Assembly (NCBI GenBank): GCA_964030785.1
Contig: OZ034970.1
Span: 37,066,401 to 37,130,400 of the forward strand
Direction: 5' to 3'
DNA: 64,000 nt
From: Siderastrea siderea
Lineage: Eukaryota; Cnidaria; Anthozoa; Scleractinia; Rhizangiidae
Both the position numbers and the translations under genes were made by a program. This document shows, in pieces, positions 37,937 through 48,948 of the stretch. Each line of letters opens with the position of its first letter. Position 1 is the stretch's first letter. A model generated the notes under the pieces. The model was not told the DNA's origin. It saw nothing but the letters and a program-made list of their open reading frames with translations, and did no database searches.

Positions 37937-38682
37937 GTTAACGGTATCCAACTATTAAAACTGTTATCATAACCTTTCCTGTTTCTTTTTGTTATCTTTC
38001 TTTATTACTTTTTCAGTTCTGAATATATCTTGTTCAGCTTTTAATAATTCAGGTTCATAGAAATACCCTTTTATCTGTTCATTATTTAAGTCTTTTATCT
38101 TGTAAGTGATTGGGTTTGTGTATTGAATTTTATGTTGTGAATATTTCTTCAGTCCAATTAGGGGTATAACCCTTATCAAATGTTTTTCTTTTGTATTTTG
38201 AAATTCGGACGTCATCACCTATTTTATATTTTGGTTTTGTTGCTAAGGGTTTTAAATTACCACATAGATTAAAATATACAGTTCCTTGATTGTTTTCATT
38301 TGATGCTTGTCCAGGTGTCATTTTTATGCTTGAATGCTTTTTTGTTGTTGTATTCATTAACTAAGTCGTCTAGCTTGTTATAGTAGACTCTACTATTGTT
38401 AAGTGTAAACAATTTCCACATTTTATTTTTCATCGTTCTGTTCCATCTTTCAACCACACTGGATTTTTACTCATTTTCAGTTGAGTATAATGTTATCTTA
38501 TGTTTTTTCTAATAATTTTTTTTGATCTTTGTTGTAAACTTCTTTGCCTTTATCAGTCCATAAATATTCAGGCTTCCTGCCTTCTTTCAATATTGTTTCG
38601 AACGCTTGAGTTACTGAATTTCTGCTCTTATTTTTTAAGGGTTTAATCCAACCATATTTACTGAATACATCTATAACCAGAA
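37937..38682 (-). pseudogene. Polinton-2 integrase, C-terminal part
   Basis: Minus-strand pieces encode the end of an rve integrase: an IDVFSKYGW segment near 38,650-38,680 right at the insertion junction, a WTDKGKEVYN-type segment near 38,550, PNWTEEIF near 38,140 and a chromodomain start IFRTEKVIKK. Frameshifts separate them. The last chromodomain piece (GYDNSFNSWIP near 37,940-37,980) is in another frame. The 5' part of the gene lies across the 6.1 kb insertion at 44823-45000. Dead gene. Confidence 0.8.
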
Positions 38683-38689
38683 CACAGAA

Positions 38690-39130
38690 AAAGTGAGAGT
38701 GTTATGGTAACACCAAAAAAGTGTAAATTTTTGCAGCTGTGTGAACATCAATTAAGTGTTAAAGTAACGCCAACATGGTGTACATTTACACCACAATAGT
38801 GTGAACCACCAACAATTCTGATTTGGATTGGGTAAAAAACACCAACACAGTGTTATGTAGACGCCGAATTTGGGTAAGTTTACACCAAAAAGTATACTTG
38901 TGACACCCAAATGGTGTAAAACAACTTGCAGCTGTGTGCACACCAAAACAAGGTTAATTTACACGAGAGATAATTTTACACTAGAATTGTGTATTTGTGA
39001 CACCCAAATGGTGTAAAACAACTTGCAGCTGTGTGCACACCAAAACAAGGTTAATTTACACCAGAGATAATTTTACACTAAAATTGTGTAACATAGCACT
39101 TCCAACTTTGTTGAATAACACCCTCCACGT
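38690..39130. repeat. Left subterminal repeat cluster (ACACC/GGTGT motifs)
   Basis: About fifteen scattered copies of AACACC, GTGTAAA and TTTACACC in both orientations. A duplicated block of about 100 bp (near 38,895-38,985 and 38,998-39,088, shared CACCCAAATGGTGTAAAACA) is included. The right end, 44530-44820, has a matching cluster. Confidence 0.8.
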
Positions 39131-39899
39131 GTTATGTTAACACTGTTCTAGAGTACTTCAATACTAAAATAAAAGATGCATGTGGGCTACTTAAACATTG
39201 TAATTATTGCTGCTGAAGGAGACAGACATCACTAGTTTCCAAATTTATTTCAAAGTGAATATTTATTTGGTATACTATACCTTAAAACAAAATGCGTCCA
39301 AAAATACGATTTTTTTCCAAAAAACGATAAGTCTACATGTAGAAAAATAAACCTTTCAGTGCGACCTTGGAAACTCACTATAAATTACAAAGATGCTACT
39401 CTAATGCCTTAGAATTCAATAAAGTAGTGACACTGAGTAAGATAGTTATAAAAATAAGAAAGCTACAAAGATTCCAGTCCAAACAGTGCATTAACTTCTG
39501 TATGCTTCACTTTTGTTAACACCTAAGTTGATATGCCAAAATAATGAAAACCAAACCCATACAAAAATAAAAGGCCTTTCAAAAGGCATTTTAATTTGAA
39601 GTACTTTTCTAGTTGTTATAGAAAAATGAAGTCAATAAGTGCAGATTGAGTGAGTGATTTTGATGATAAACCACACCCAGTTCAGAAACCACCTCCATCT
39701 GATTCATCAGTCCACTGTAAAAAAAAAAAAAATTAGTAATGCTATATAAATTACCCACTTGTATGACCATGATTAGGCAATACTGAATGTCACTTATTTA
39801 AGTTTATTCCTTTTTGGAGGATTCACCAAAATCTGGAAACAAACTTACTTTGGTCAGCTATATACAAAATTTAAATAATACCACTACAGCTCTGTAAAA

Positions 39900-41050
39900 A
39901 AACAGCCCTCAGTAACACTTATTGTTCAGTTAGTTGAAATACTCTGTCAGACAGTTGTACATACATGTACTGTATTGCTCAGTCTGTTAAGTGTTTAATA
40001 CTTGGTCAGTATTGTATACCACTCAGTCAATTGAGTAAACCACTCAATCAGTTCACTCAGTTGTTTATACCACTAGATCAGTTATGTGGATCACTCAGTA
40101 AGTTGAGTAATATTACATACAGTCGTTATATCACTTGGAAGAGCCTCTGGAGTGGACCACCAGTTTGACACTCAGTCAGTTGTGACTACATGTACCTGTC
40201 TTGTCTACTAAGTCAGTTATGTGCACCACTCAGAACACATAACTTTTACAACTGTGTTTCACTCAGTCATTAGCACCCTGTAAGTTGTGTGCACCACTTG
40301 CTAACTTGTGAGTACCACCCAGTTACTTGATCAGTTATGGCTACCACTCAGTCAGTTGTGTACACCCCTGGGTCAGTTGTATCATTCAGGTCAGTTGTCA
40401 GTTGTGTGTAATGCTCCTTCAGCTGAGGAACCACTCAGTGAAATGGTGGATAACTCCACACAACTCACTTAGTGATATAACTGACTTAACAGCTGTAGTG
40501 GTAACCACAACTGGCAAAGGGGTACACAAAACTGACCGACCAGTCCATACATACAATTGACCAGTTGGTATAAACAGCTGAGTGAAAGGTATATTCAATT
40601 CAGTGAGTGATAACATGACTTACTGAGTGGTATGCTGGTCAGTTGTGTGTATCGCTCAGTCAGTTTTGGACCACTCTATATGTAAACAACATTTGAAGAG
40701 GCTAGTGGAAAGTCCCCTAAGAGATTTTTTTTTGGTCAATTTTTTTTAGCTTGAAAGTACCTGAATATATTTTGCATGTGGGCTTCAATTTATTCAGAGA
40801 GCATCCCTGTTCTTTTCCTGCCGGTTTACACTTAGTTTTCCAGAAAAGACCAAAAAATGAGGTTCCCATCTTCTGTTTTCTTTTGTTTAAAACCTAAACA
40901 AAAGAAACCAATTAAATTCTTTGCTTCATGAAACAAAAGAATGAAATCAACAGAGCGACCAATGCTTTGTCAGATGTGTTTGGTCACTTGTGTATATTAT
41001 TCAGTAAGTTGGATGTATCACTCAGTCTGTTCCTGTTTAACACTGTACAT
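39900..41050 (+). repeat. Degenerate CACTCAGTCAGTTGTG array
   Basis: Dozens of imperfect units of about 20-35 bp built on CACTCAGTCAGTTGTGT(G/A), most regular from 39,950 to 40,680 and recurring near 41,000. Non-coding; the frames across it are by-products. Confidence 0.8.
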
Positions 41051-41204
41051 GTAGGTAATGAGGGCCAGGACTCTACTACAGTACAAATCTGACCCTCTGC
41101 TACTTTGATGGGAAAAAAAAATGGCAATGCTATTGTACTGTTATTTCCCCCTTGCAAGATTTGTGAGTTAAGTTTGTCTGTCCTGTTTTGGCAAATTCTG
41201 ATAA

Positions 41205-43345
41205 ATAATCACTACCTTTGAAGAAGCACAGTGCAAGTAATGAGCGGGTAGCAGCCACTCAACATTGGAGTTAGTTAAAAGTGGAAAAACACTTTACACA
41301 ACTATGCAAGGCACACTGTGTCCCTCAGAGAGAGGGTGACATTAAATTCAAAATGAAAAGAGAGAGTAAAAGATTTGTCGATTGATTTCTCTATTCCCAT
41401 TTTTTCTGTTTCGCTCTGACAAATTCTGATAATTAATCACCATCTTTGAATGAACACAGTCCAAGTAATGAGCAGAGTTCATGCTGGTTTGTGGATATAA
41501 AATTCAAGGAGTATTCAAGCACCAAAACACTGAGTTTTCAAGGAGTGTTCATAGCAAGTTTACTTTGTCTTGCATTATCTTTTAATATGTTTTCATTGGT
41601 CAATAGCTACTTTAACCCCTCCCACCACCCCCAGGATACAAAATGCATTTTAAGGGAAATGACCAACAATGCAACATCAATATTAAGTCTGTGATAATTC
41701 ATCAGGGATGCATAACCACCATATATAAGTTGTATATGGTGAAGAAAACCAAACACATAATCCAATAAAGCAACACTACGCCAAACGATAATCTCAACAA
41801 TAATCTTAACAACAGTATAGTCTGAAAGCAATGTTTGTGTTTTTGACTGAAAGTTGATTGCAGACACATACTGACATCCACACTGAAGTACAACAGGCTA
41901 TAGGAAATATAAATGTTATAATTCTGGCCCGAATAAATGTTATAATTCTGGCCTGAATTTTAATATTTTAGTTAATTTTATCTTGTTATATTTTCACAGT
42001 GCCCTATTGAAAACCACCTTGTGCGATATAGGCCATCTGTATAAAGAATTGTATTATTATTATTATTATTATTATAAAAACTCCTGAACACACAGAATGG
42101 CAGTAAAAAAATCATGATTTTAGTGTCTCTATCTGATCATGGAAATCGTCTGCAATAGCAACTGATTTTGCAGAATCCATAACACGTGCTTGGTGTTTCG
42201 CTCCTTCCAGATGAAACCTCAAAGCTGCTTTCCCTATGCTCCCTTATTTAAACTTTCAGCAGCACAGCTAACAATAGGCAGCACGTTTATCATCTTTGAC
42301 ACCTTGTAACCAATCTTATTACACAACGCCTACAAGCTAAATCAGAATTGAAAACACGCTCACCTCTGCCAGGCATTTCGATTCATGTTTAGATGAGTTT
42401 TCGTCCGATCACCCTAACTACCCATACAAGACGTACAAGATGGCTTCCACCTGATCACATAGTTAAGAGACTGATCCCAGAATGCACTTCACACAACACA
42501 GAATTCCACCCAGCATGTAACAGCACAGGATTAGACGCATATTTTCGAAAATTCTGTCCCTGATTTTAAAATCTGTGCTCAATGTTTTAACTTATCTTTG
42601 AATTACTTTGATATAATCCAATATTTTTTCCCATCTGGGCAAACATTCAAGGAGTTTTCAAGCACTTTCAGCAGAAATTCTTCTTTTCAAGGGCTTTTCA
42701 AGCACCCTTGAAATCTAAAATTAAATTCTAGGGGTTTTCAAGGACTTCAACGAGTAACACTATCCCTGACTGAGCGGACAGAAGCCACTCAACATTGGAG
42801 CTGGTTAAAAGCCGAAAACCACCTCACACAACTATACAAGGCACACTGTAGCCTGCGTAGCAAGCATTTCCATAAGGCGTTCAAGGCATTTTTCGTTTTT
42901 TAGCCGCGCAAAAATTGGGGCGAGCGCAAAAAAGGCACACTGTGTCCTTCAACGAGAGGGTGACATTGAATTCAAAATTTAAAAGTGAAAGTAAAAGATG
43001 TGTCAGTTAACCTTTCTATTCTGAATTTTCCTGTGTTTCTTTAACAAATTCTGATTTTAAGAAAATCACCATCTTTGAAGGAGCACAGTCCAAGTAATGA
43101 GCGGGCACAAGCCACTCAACATTGGAGCTGGTTAAAAGCGGAAAACCACTTTACACAACTATGCAATGCACACTGTGTCCTTCAGAGAGAGGGTGACATT
43201 GAATTCAAAATAAACAAGAAAAAGAAAAAGATTCGTCGATTGATTTTTCTATTCTCATTTTTTCTGTTCCGCTGTGACAAATTCTGATAAATAATCACCA
43301 TCTTTGAATGAGCACAGTCCAAGTAATGAGCGGGTAGAAGCGACA
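41205..43345 (+). repeat. Dispersed copies of a unit of about 200 bp
   Basis: A unit containing CACAGTCCAAGTAATGAGCG, GCCACTCAACATTGGAGCTG and AGAGAGGGTGACATTGAATT recurs at about 41,210-41,380, 41,430-41,480, 42,770-42,990, 43,060-43,225 and 43,290-43,345, with other sequence between. It looks like local amplification inside the 6.1 kb element. A (TTA)n run lies near 42,055-42,075. Confidence 0.75.
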
Positions 43346-44529
43346 TTGTATTCAACGACTTTTGGCGCCAAAATGATAAAACTGCATAAATTTTCGTACC
43401 GCCAAATCTTCGTAAAATTATTCAAATCTTAAAATTGACACGTTTGGGCCATCTGTATTCTGTATTTCGTTTTAGGCTACTTTTCTCACATTAGTAAAGG
43501 TCATTTACTGTGTTTGGCGATATTTTGGACCACATTTATATTCAAATACAACAGAACCGCCGTTTGTAAACAATGAAATTTATAACTGACTGCAAATGGC
43601 GCTCGTTTCGAACACCCGAAAAACCATTCATCGAACTGTTTCATTTTACTCACAAGAAAAGCATTTTGAAAATGGGCATTTCGAGATTTTGGCGTGATAA
43701 TTATGGGTTTAAGAGTTGAGATACAATTTGAACAAAGCACGTCTTAATGACATTCATGACTGCTGTCCTCTGTCAGAGCTAGTACTAAGTTTGCATTCAC
43801 TCGTTTTGACTTAAAATTACCAAATAAAGTCACTTACCGCGTGCCTTATTGACGGGATTGCAGTAGCAGGACATCAGGCAATGCCAGAAACCAGAATGTA
43901 CGCGGAATAAACGACAGGCACAAGAATCGAAAATCGCTTGAAGCATGTGCTCGTCTCATTGTGTGCTAGCGTGCGCACAGCACATCAAGAGCAGCGAGGT
44001 ACCGCTGACCGCAATACCTGTCGGGCAGTAGTAGACAATCCTCGAACAATCCGCTCGTGAAAAAAGTAAAAAAAGAGGAAACTGTCATCTGCACTGACCA
44101 TTAATATTTATTTCAATCCTTGCCGAAAAGAGAAATTATACATATGACACTCCCCTAAAATGTGGCGTAATCCAATGTCCGCCACTGCTAGTGCAACTTG
44201 CATTCAGCTTGTCTCACCGCTGCAACCCTTATTATCTTCCAGGCTTGTGGTAAATCTTTTGCGCATTAGCTGCTCACGAAAACAAATAATCAGAATGTCC
44301 CTCGTATTATATTGTATTTAATGACGGATTTTTTTTCCAGATCTTATAAAACGGTAGTTATTTTGAGCTATCCACCAGTCTAAACAGCAAACCTATCTTT
44401 TTAGCTACCTTGTACAATAAATTCTATTTGATTATAAGCTGATTTTGCAGCCCAGACGTCATATGTGGAGGTAATCTAGTCGTTTTAGTAAGTTCCCTGA
44501 TCGATGCCCGACAAGAAAATGTAATTGGC
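43346..44529. other. No gene seen
   Basis: Interior of the 6.1 kb element between the 200-bp units and the right subterminal cluster. Only short unremarkable frames. Confidence 0.5.
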
Positions 44530-44822
44530 ATTTGGTGTTACTTTACACCTTGTTCGTACTTGACTTACACGATGCAGTGTTAAATTACATACCAGCGGTG
44601 TTAAATCCTGAAAAAACCTTGCAAGGTTTTTGCTACACAGCTTTAGTGTAAAAAAACACCAAGAAGGTGTTACATCCTGATTCGATTACACCATTTTGGT
44701 GTTATCTAACGCAAAATTGGTGTATTGTTGTAATTACACTCTGTCAGTGTCGTGGTAACACGAATATCGTGTAAATTTATACCACTCGCGGTGTTATTTA
44801 ACACACTCGATTTTCCTGTGAA

Positions 44823-44998
44823 GTAAATATTGAAAGCCTTTATTGAATTTTTTTAAAGGCTTCATGTCGATGAGATCTGAAGTCCATATCTCTCAATATT
44901 ATTTGCAATAACACGCCGTCGAGTAAAGTTCCGCTTTATGGGTTTGTGAAGTTCGTCTGCAAATTTCTGTTGCCAACTTATATTTTTACTCGACGGCT
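44823..44998 (-). pseudogene. Polinton-2 integrase, N-terminal part
   Basis: Minus-strand reading gives SWQQKFADELHKPIKRNF followed, after a one-base frameshift, by IWTSDLIDMKPLKKFNKG, the start of the rve domain with its first catalytic Asp. It ends at the insertion point of the 6.1 kb element, beyond which the gene resumes at 38682. It directly follows the PLA2 gene, as expected for minus-strand Polinton genes. Confidence 0.8.
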
Positions 44999-45901
44999 TT
45001 ACACGTTTTTTGACTGAACACCAAGTTCGAGTTTACGTTTTGTGTTGATAATATTTCTAGAACCCCAATGTCCCCATTGCCTATGTTTGTAAGGAATTTG
45101 ATCTAAAGCTGTAACCATTTTATGATCGGCTTTGTGTTTACATTCCTTATTATCACCACGAACAGAATAATCTATATCGTGTTGCATAGCAACAGCATCA
45201 AGTAGTCCTGTTGGTTGTTGATATATTTCAAGTATTTCTCCTGTATTTGGATCATATTTAAGTTGAGATTAATAATAATTAAATCCTGGAGGAACGAATC
45301 CTTTTTTTGGTTTAGGTAATTTCCCTATTGTCTTATGGATATCTATACCTGCGCCATCTAAATCTTTTCTATTAGTTTTATATTTTTTATTAGGTCTTAT
45401 TTTGGTTGATAATTTATCTAATGCTTTTGATCCTGCTTCATGGATATATGGTTTTGCTTTTTCCATTCCATAATCGATAACTTTTTTCTGTAATTTTTTA
45501 TTTCTTAAAGCTTCTGAACCATAATATCTTCCCATTTCTACTGATTTTTTAGCCAACCATGGAAGACCTTGATGATATAACATATCTACACCAACTTCTG
45601 CTATGTCTTTTCCAACACCTTTACCTTTTACAGCTTTTATTAAATCATTTTTATTTTTATCTTTTGATTTTGCCCGTAATGTATCACTCGCCCATGGTAT
45701 AACTTTTTCAGTCATAAATGTTGTAGCTTTTTTTATACCAGATCTAAGACCAGTACCTGTTTGATTGGAATTTTTTATAAATGTTGATTTTTTATACCCA
45801 CATTCATTACATATGGATTTTAATAAAGTTCTTCCATTTTTAGTTATTATTATATTTCCTGATTCTGGAATATTTTCATTTGCTTTCTTTGTTTTACACA
45901 A
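44999..45901 (-). pseudogene. Zn-ribbon plus phospholipase A2 protein, broken
   Basis: One frame with a single in-frame TAA (45269-45271). N-terminal zinc-ribbon half (MCKTKK, then KNGRTLLKSICNECGYKKST), a Lys-rich middle (two YGSEALRNKK/YGMEKAKPY helices), a PKKGFVPPGFNYY segment before the stop, and after it the PLA2 catalytic MQHDIDYSVRGDNKE with His-Asp. The GPG calcium loop is not evident near the stop. Polinton-1 encodes only the short PLA2 version (17671-18027). The stop separates the Zn ribbon from the catalytic part. Confidence 0.78.
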
Positions 45902-45933
45902 TAGCTTTTCATATATTATACATTAGATTGATT

Positions 45934-46164
45934 TTATCTTCTTCTGTAATATTTTACATTATCAGTCACACCTTTTAAGGCTTGATTTCCTAGTAATTTA
46001 AAAGCTCCAGACCAAGAAGCTGTAGGATTTACAAACATTGCTGCACCTTCTGCTATTTTATGTGTTAGTGTTGGTTTTCTTCTATATAGTGCACCTCCTC
46101 TTTTTAGTCTTTTTGGTTGTTTTCTTTTTGTAGTTCTAAGTTTTCTCTTTACTGGTATATGCAT
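45934..46164 (-). CDS. Small basic protein with KRGGAL motif (homologue of 19353-19667)
   Basis: 76 residues from the internal Met (MHIPVKRKLRTTKRKQPKRL, then KRGGALYRRKPTLTHKIAEG). It is collinear with the Polinton-1 gene: basic leader, RGGAL, RRKP, a hydrophobic/Gly segment, QALKGVTDNVKYYRR. The frame is still open although neighbours are dead. It is 1-2 copies of QRGG shorter than its homologue. Confidence 0.7.
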   Translation of the reverse strand: MHIPVKRKLRTTKRKQPKRLKRGGALYRRKPTLTHKIAEGAAMFVNPTASWSGAFKLLGNQALKGVTDNVKYYRRR

Positions 46165-46285
46165 ATAAATATAAATTAGATTAATTAACCTATTCCAAAC
46201 CATCATTCTCCTGCATAACTCTTTCTCTTTCCTTCTTTGATTTCTCTTTCACGTTTTCTATGTGTTCTATCTGCATTCCATTTTG

Positions 46286-46507
46286 CTACATCTTCAAGTT
46301 TTTTGTTCCTTTCCATACTATTTTAGGAAGTGCTGATATAACTTCAATAAAACCTTGACCAGTTTGATTTTTTACAAATCTAGTTTCAGTAATTCCACAT
46401 TCAGCACAAGTACAAAAATGCATTAATCTTCCATTTTTAGCTGTTTTAGTTCCAGATGGTTCTACACATTCTGTTTGCTTTCTCTGTTTAACACAATATG
46501 ATTTCAT
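46286..46507 (-). CDS. Small zinc-ribbon protein
   Basis: 73 residues. MKSYCVKQRKQTECVE, then TAKNGRLMHFCTCAECGITETRFVKN, and a hydrophobic IEVISALPKIVW end. The NGR-x5-C-x-CAECG pattern matches the N-terminal half of the neighbouring PLA2 protein, so the two are paralogues by duplication. The first Cys pair is partly lost (C-x2-Q where Cys is expected). Function unknown. Confidence 0.55.
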   Translation of the reverse strand: MKSYCVKQRKQTECVEPSGTKTAKNGRLMHFCTCAECGITETRFVKNQTGQGFIEVISALPKIVWKGTKNLKM

Positions 46508-46541
46508 ATATAATTATATTGGATAAAAATTAGTAACAAGT

Positions 46542-46712
46542 TTAGTATTCTGTATCGTCTATAAAATCTGACTCGTAAGAATCGTCACTATAGTTACTAC
46601 GAGGTGAATCTGTTTCACATTCTATACAATTAGTACAAGACCAAGAATTATTATATTCATCACAAATATGATTTGTTGAACTGAAACAATATATGCAAAA
46701 TTTTTTGACCAT
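46542..46712 (-). CDS. Tiny Cys-rich, acidic protein (56 aa)
   Basis: Open frame starting MVKKFCIYCFSSTNHICDEY, with CTNCIEC, ending in a Ser/Asp-rich tail (DDSYESDFIDDTEY). CIYC...CTNC suggests one zinc site. It lies between the zinc-ribbon gene and the protease, so it is probably a real Polinton-2 gene. No family recognised. Confidence 0.45.
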   Translation of the reverse strand: MVKKFCIYCFSSTNHICDEYNNSWSCTNCIECETDSPRSNYSDDSYESDFIDDTEY

Positions 46713-46739
46713 TTATAATATATAATAGTTTAGTTAAAA

Positions 46740-47166
46740 TATTTAGTTATAAAGTTTTCATTGTAATTCATATCTGTCAAACCAAATAACTTTAAAATAT
46801 CATAAAAATCTTTTCTTAATTTCCACTGATGAAGGACATAGATACAAAAATAACCACGTTATACGCTTTTTATATCTTGATATTGGGTTGTATTATATAT
46901 TACATTCATTTTATCTTTTTCTGCTCTTTCAAATTCTTTGGGATAATGCATACTAAATGAGTCGAAATACCAGAGGGTATTTTTATTATCTGGCATACAG
47001 CATACCCAATGTGTACCTATTTTTCCTAAATCATCTAAATTTATTATACATGGAGAGTGTTTTTTAGGCATATATTCCTCTCTACTATAAATACCAGCAA
47101 TTGGAATATCTAAATAATTACACCAGTTTGTTAAATCAAAGTTGGTTAATGGTTTATTTATACATT
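46740..47166 (-). pseudogene. Adenain-like protease, dead (catalytic Cys codon lost)
   Basis: Minus-strand reading shows the Ulp1/adenain layout. A LTNFDLTNWCNYLDIP block is followed by a catalytic-His region IGTHWVCCMP, an Asp region LWYFDSFSMHYP, and a GYFCIYVLH block where the nucleophile should precede GY. A stop TAA occupies 46859-46861. The next codon, where the nucleophilic Cys is expected, is CGT (Arg, 46856-46858). The enzyme cannot be active. Compare the intact Polinton-1 protease (22091-22630). Confidence 0.8.
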
Positions 47167-47457
47167 TTAGTTGTTTTTTTTTGGTACAGATAATCCATCA
47201 CCATGCATATCTCCCCAGGTTCCATAAAATGGAGGTGGTCGTTTGAAAGGTATTAGATTTTGTTGGATAATATTACTACCTTGAATTATTGGTGCTTGTT
47301 TTTTTATTGGTCTTTGTGGAACGGCTAAACCCTGACCATGTGTAGAACCTGAACCTACTATTAATTTAGCCATTGGATCACCAGCTGCAGCAGATGCTGC
47401 ATAATCTTTTTTCATTTTATTTCTAACTTTTTTTGGAACAGCTGCTTTATATAACAT
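47167..47457 (-). CDS. Small Lys/Gly/Pro-rich Polinton protein
   Basis: 96 residues starting MLYKAAVPKKVRNKMKKDYA, with SGSTHGQGLAVPQRP, an RPPPFYGTWG segment and GLSVPKKN end. The reading runs upstream without stop to a GGNLFG hydrophobic piece near 47,470, in a different frame from the neighbour, so the original start may have been earlier. Unknown function; likely virion-associated by position. Confidence 0.45.
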   Translation of the reverse strand: MLYKAAVPKKVRNKMKKDYAASAAAGDPMAKLIVGSGSTHGQGLAVPQRPIKKQAPIIQGSNIIQQNLIPFKRPPPFYGTWGDMHGDGLSVPKKNN

Positions 47458-47483
47458 ACCAAATAAATTTCCTCCAAGATTTA

Positions 47484-47711
47484 TTACTTTTCTGACTTAT
47501 GTCTTGCTGATTTGAATATTTGCACCTGTTCCATTTTTTTTGCTTTTTTTAAATGATTGATTTGTGTTTTTGTCAACAACAATTCATGGGGTCCTGTTAA
47601 TTCATCATGACTCAATCTTATTGTTATTGCAGCATTATCATTTAAAGCTTTGCTTAGTTTTTTCATCTGTCCTTCAGATAGACTCAGTTTATATGGTAAA
47701 TATTCTGTCAT
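47484..47711 (-). CDS. Small conserved Polinton protein (MTEYLPYKLSLSE family)
   Basis: 75 residues. Starts MTEYLPYKLSLSEGQMKKLS, with ITIRLSHDELTGPHELLLTK and TQINHLKKAKKMEQV. I recognise this arrangement as recurrent in AT-rich cnidarian Polintons, where it usually continues into a Gly-rich hydrophobic domain. Here a frameshift near 47,484 probably separates that part (seen as GGNLFG upstream of 47,457). Function unknown. Confidence 0.55.
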   Translation of the reverse strand: MTEYLPYKLSLSEGQMKKLSKALNDNAAITIRLSHDELTGPHELLLTKTQINHLKKAKKMEQVQIFKSARHKSEK

Positions 47712-47740
47712 ATTTTATATATAATATAAGTTAGATTAAT

Positions 47741-47887
47741 TTAAGCTTTTATGAGTAGTTTGTTAGATTGAGTATATAGTTCAATCTCTTTCTCATGTAG
47801 AACAAGAGCGTTTAGTCTGTAGTTTGTAGCATTAGCACCTGAGAGTTCATATCTGAATGTTAGTGCAACAGTTGAATTTTTTGTCAT
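47741..47887 (-). pseudogene. C-terminal fragment of a structural (capsid-like) protein
   Basis: 48 codons: MTKNSTVALTFRYELSGANA, then NYRLNALVLHEKEIELYTQS and a short basic end. It looks like the C-terminal strands of a beta-rich structural protein and begins exactly where the sequence changes character into the 47.9-50.2 kb insert. The rest of the gene is missing from the window, so either insertion with deletion or capsid-gene loss is implied. Family not proven. Confidence 0.4.
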
Positions 47888-48176
47888 CTTGATTTCTTAA
47901 AGGTCAAATAAACCAAAATTTCGACATTTTTCTTTCAATCCAATTTACTTGTTATGTGTTGATTTGGTATCAAATAAACATATTCTGAAGTTTCAAGTCA
48001 ATTGGATTTAGGATCGCAGAGATAATGGCACGTCAAAAGTGCTACTTTTTGGCCTTCATAATCGTAGAGTGGTCGGGAAAGTTGTCGGTAAATTGTCGGA
48101 AACAACACTAGTGACGTCACTGTTGGCGAGCTGGAAAATTGCGGGGATTCGAAGTGTGAGGACTTAGCGGAAAATC

Positions 48177-48330
48177 ATGGTGTTTTGTGCTGCTATAAGA
48201 GTAAAGTAAGTAATTTTAAGTTTCTAGAAGATCCAGAACTGCCTCAAGAATGGCTCAAAGAATGAAAGGAGGATCGTTTCAACCCACAAAACACTGATTC
48301 ACGTGTCGGTGCAAACCAGTTTACACCATA
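48177..48330 (+). pseudogene. THAP zinc-finger exon relic (transposase-type)
   Basis: ATG at about 48177 starts MVFCAAIRVK with a donor-like AG/TAAGTA. After a short gap come FLEDPELPQEWLKE and then KEDRFNPQNTDSRV in the next codons, with a stop between. This spacing fits the C2CH THAP domain (C...FP-x-DPE-x4-W...). THAP domains occur in P-element-type transposases and host proteins. The fragment is broken and short. Confidence 0.4.
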
Positions 48331-48948
48331 GGTAACCAAAGCGATTCGATCGAAAATAATCGGCGGTTTTCCATGGAAAATACCTAAAAATCCAAATAAA
48401 GTTTGAAGAACCTTACCTGTTATGTGTTTGCTGTGTTTTTGCCGGTTTTCCGAGCTTGTGGAGGTTGTTTTGAGCGGTAACTTACAGCGGTATAAACCAT
48501 CCATGTCCGCCCAAGAACGGAGCAACTTCACACGGGAATTCCAATTGCGTGTTCAGCATTTGCCCAACGGAGAAATTTAGAGGTAAGAATTTTGCATTTT
48601 GTTCAATATAACTAAGACTAGCTTGTATCTTCTGATGGTTGTTAGCTCTTTCAGTTAGTTTATTTGAGAATTATAAGTCATAGCAGTTACTAAGCATTAA
48701 CAATAACCTCGGGGTTTTGGCGCATAAATTAGGCTTCAATAATTATAAACAAACGTAAGCTAAAATTTCGAGCTCTGAATGTAATATTTTTCACACACTA
48801 AAATATTTTAGTATTATCGCTTTCATACGGCTGCAGGCCCTTCTCAAGCCTGTCACAAGCCAAAAGTCAAGACAACCAACAACATAAACCCAGATTTAAT
48901 AAACTGGCCTAGTTTCTAAGTGTTGTGGCTTTTCACTGGCAAGCAGGT

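Larger units (their letters stand above)
38683..44820. mobile_element. 6.1 kb TIR element inserted in the Polinton-2 integrase gene
   Basis: The left end CACAGAAAAAGTGAGAGTGT and right end ACACTCGATTTTCCTGTG are inverted relatives. The flanks (AA at 38681-38682 and 44821-44822) allow a 2-bp duplication, and the integrase reading resumes across the joined flanks, which fixes the boundaries. Both ends carry many short inverted copies of GTGTTA/TTACACC within 450 bp (38690-39130, 44530-44820), typical of transposase-binding subterminal repeats. No transposase is seen. The interior holds several internal repeat arrays. Superfamily unassigned. Confidence 0.8.

Noticed and set aside
39900..43345. 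Repeat arrays considered as a CRISPR-like or satellite locus
   Set aside because: Units and spacers are irregular and degenerate, with no constant repeat/spacer lengths; the setting is an animal transposon.
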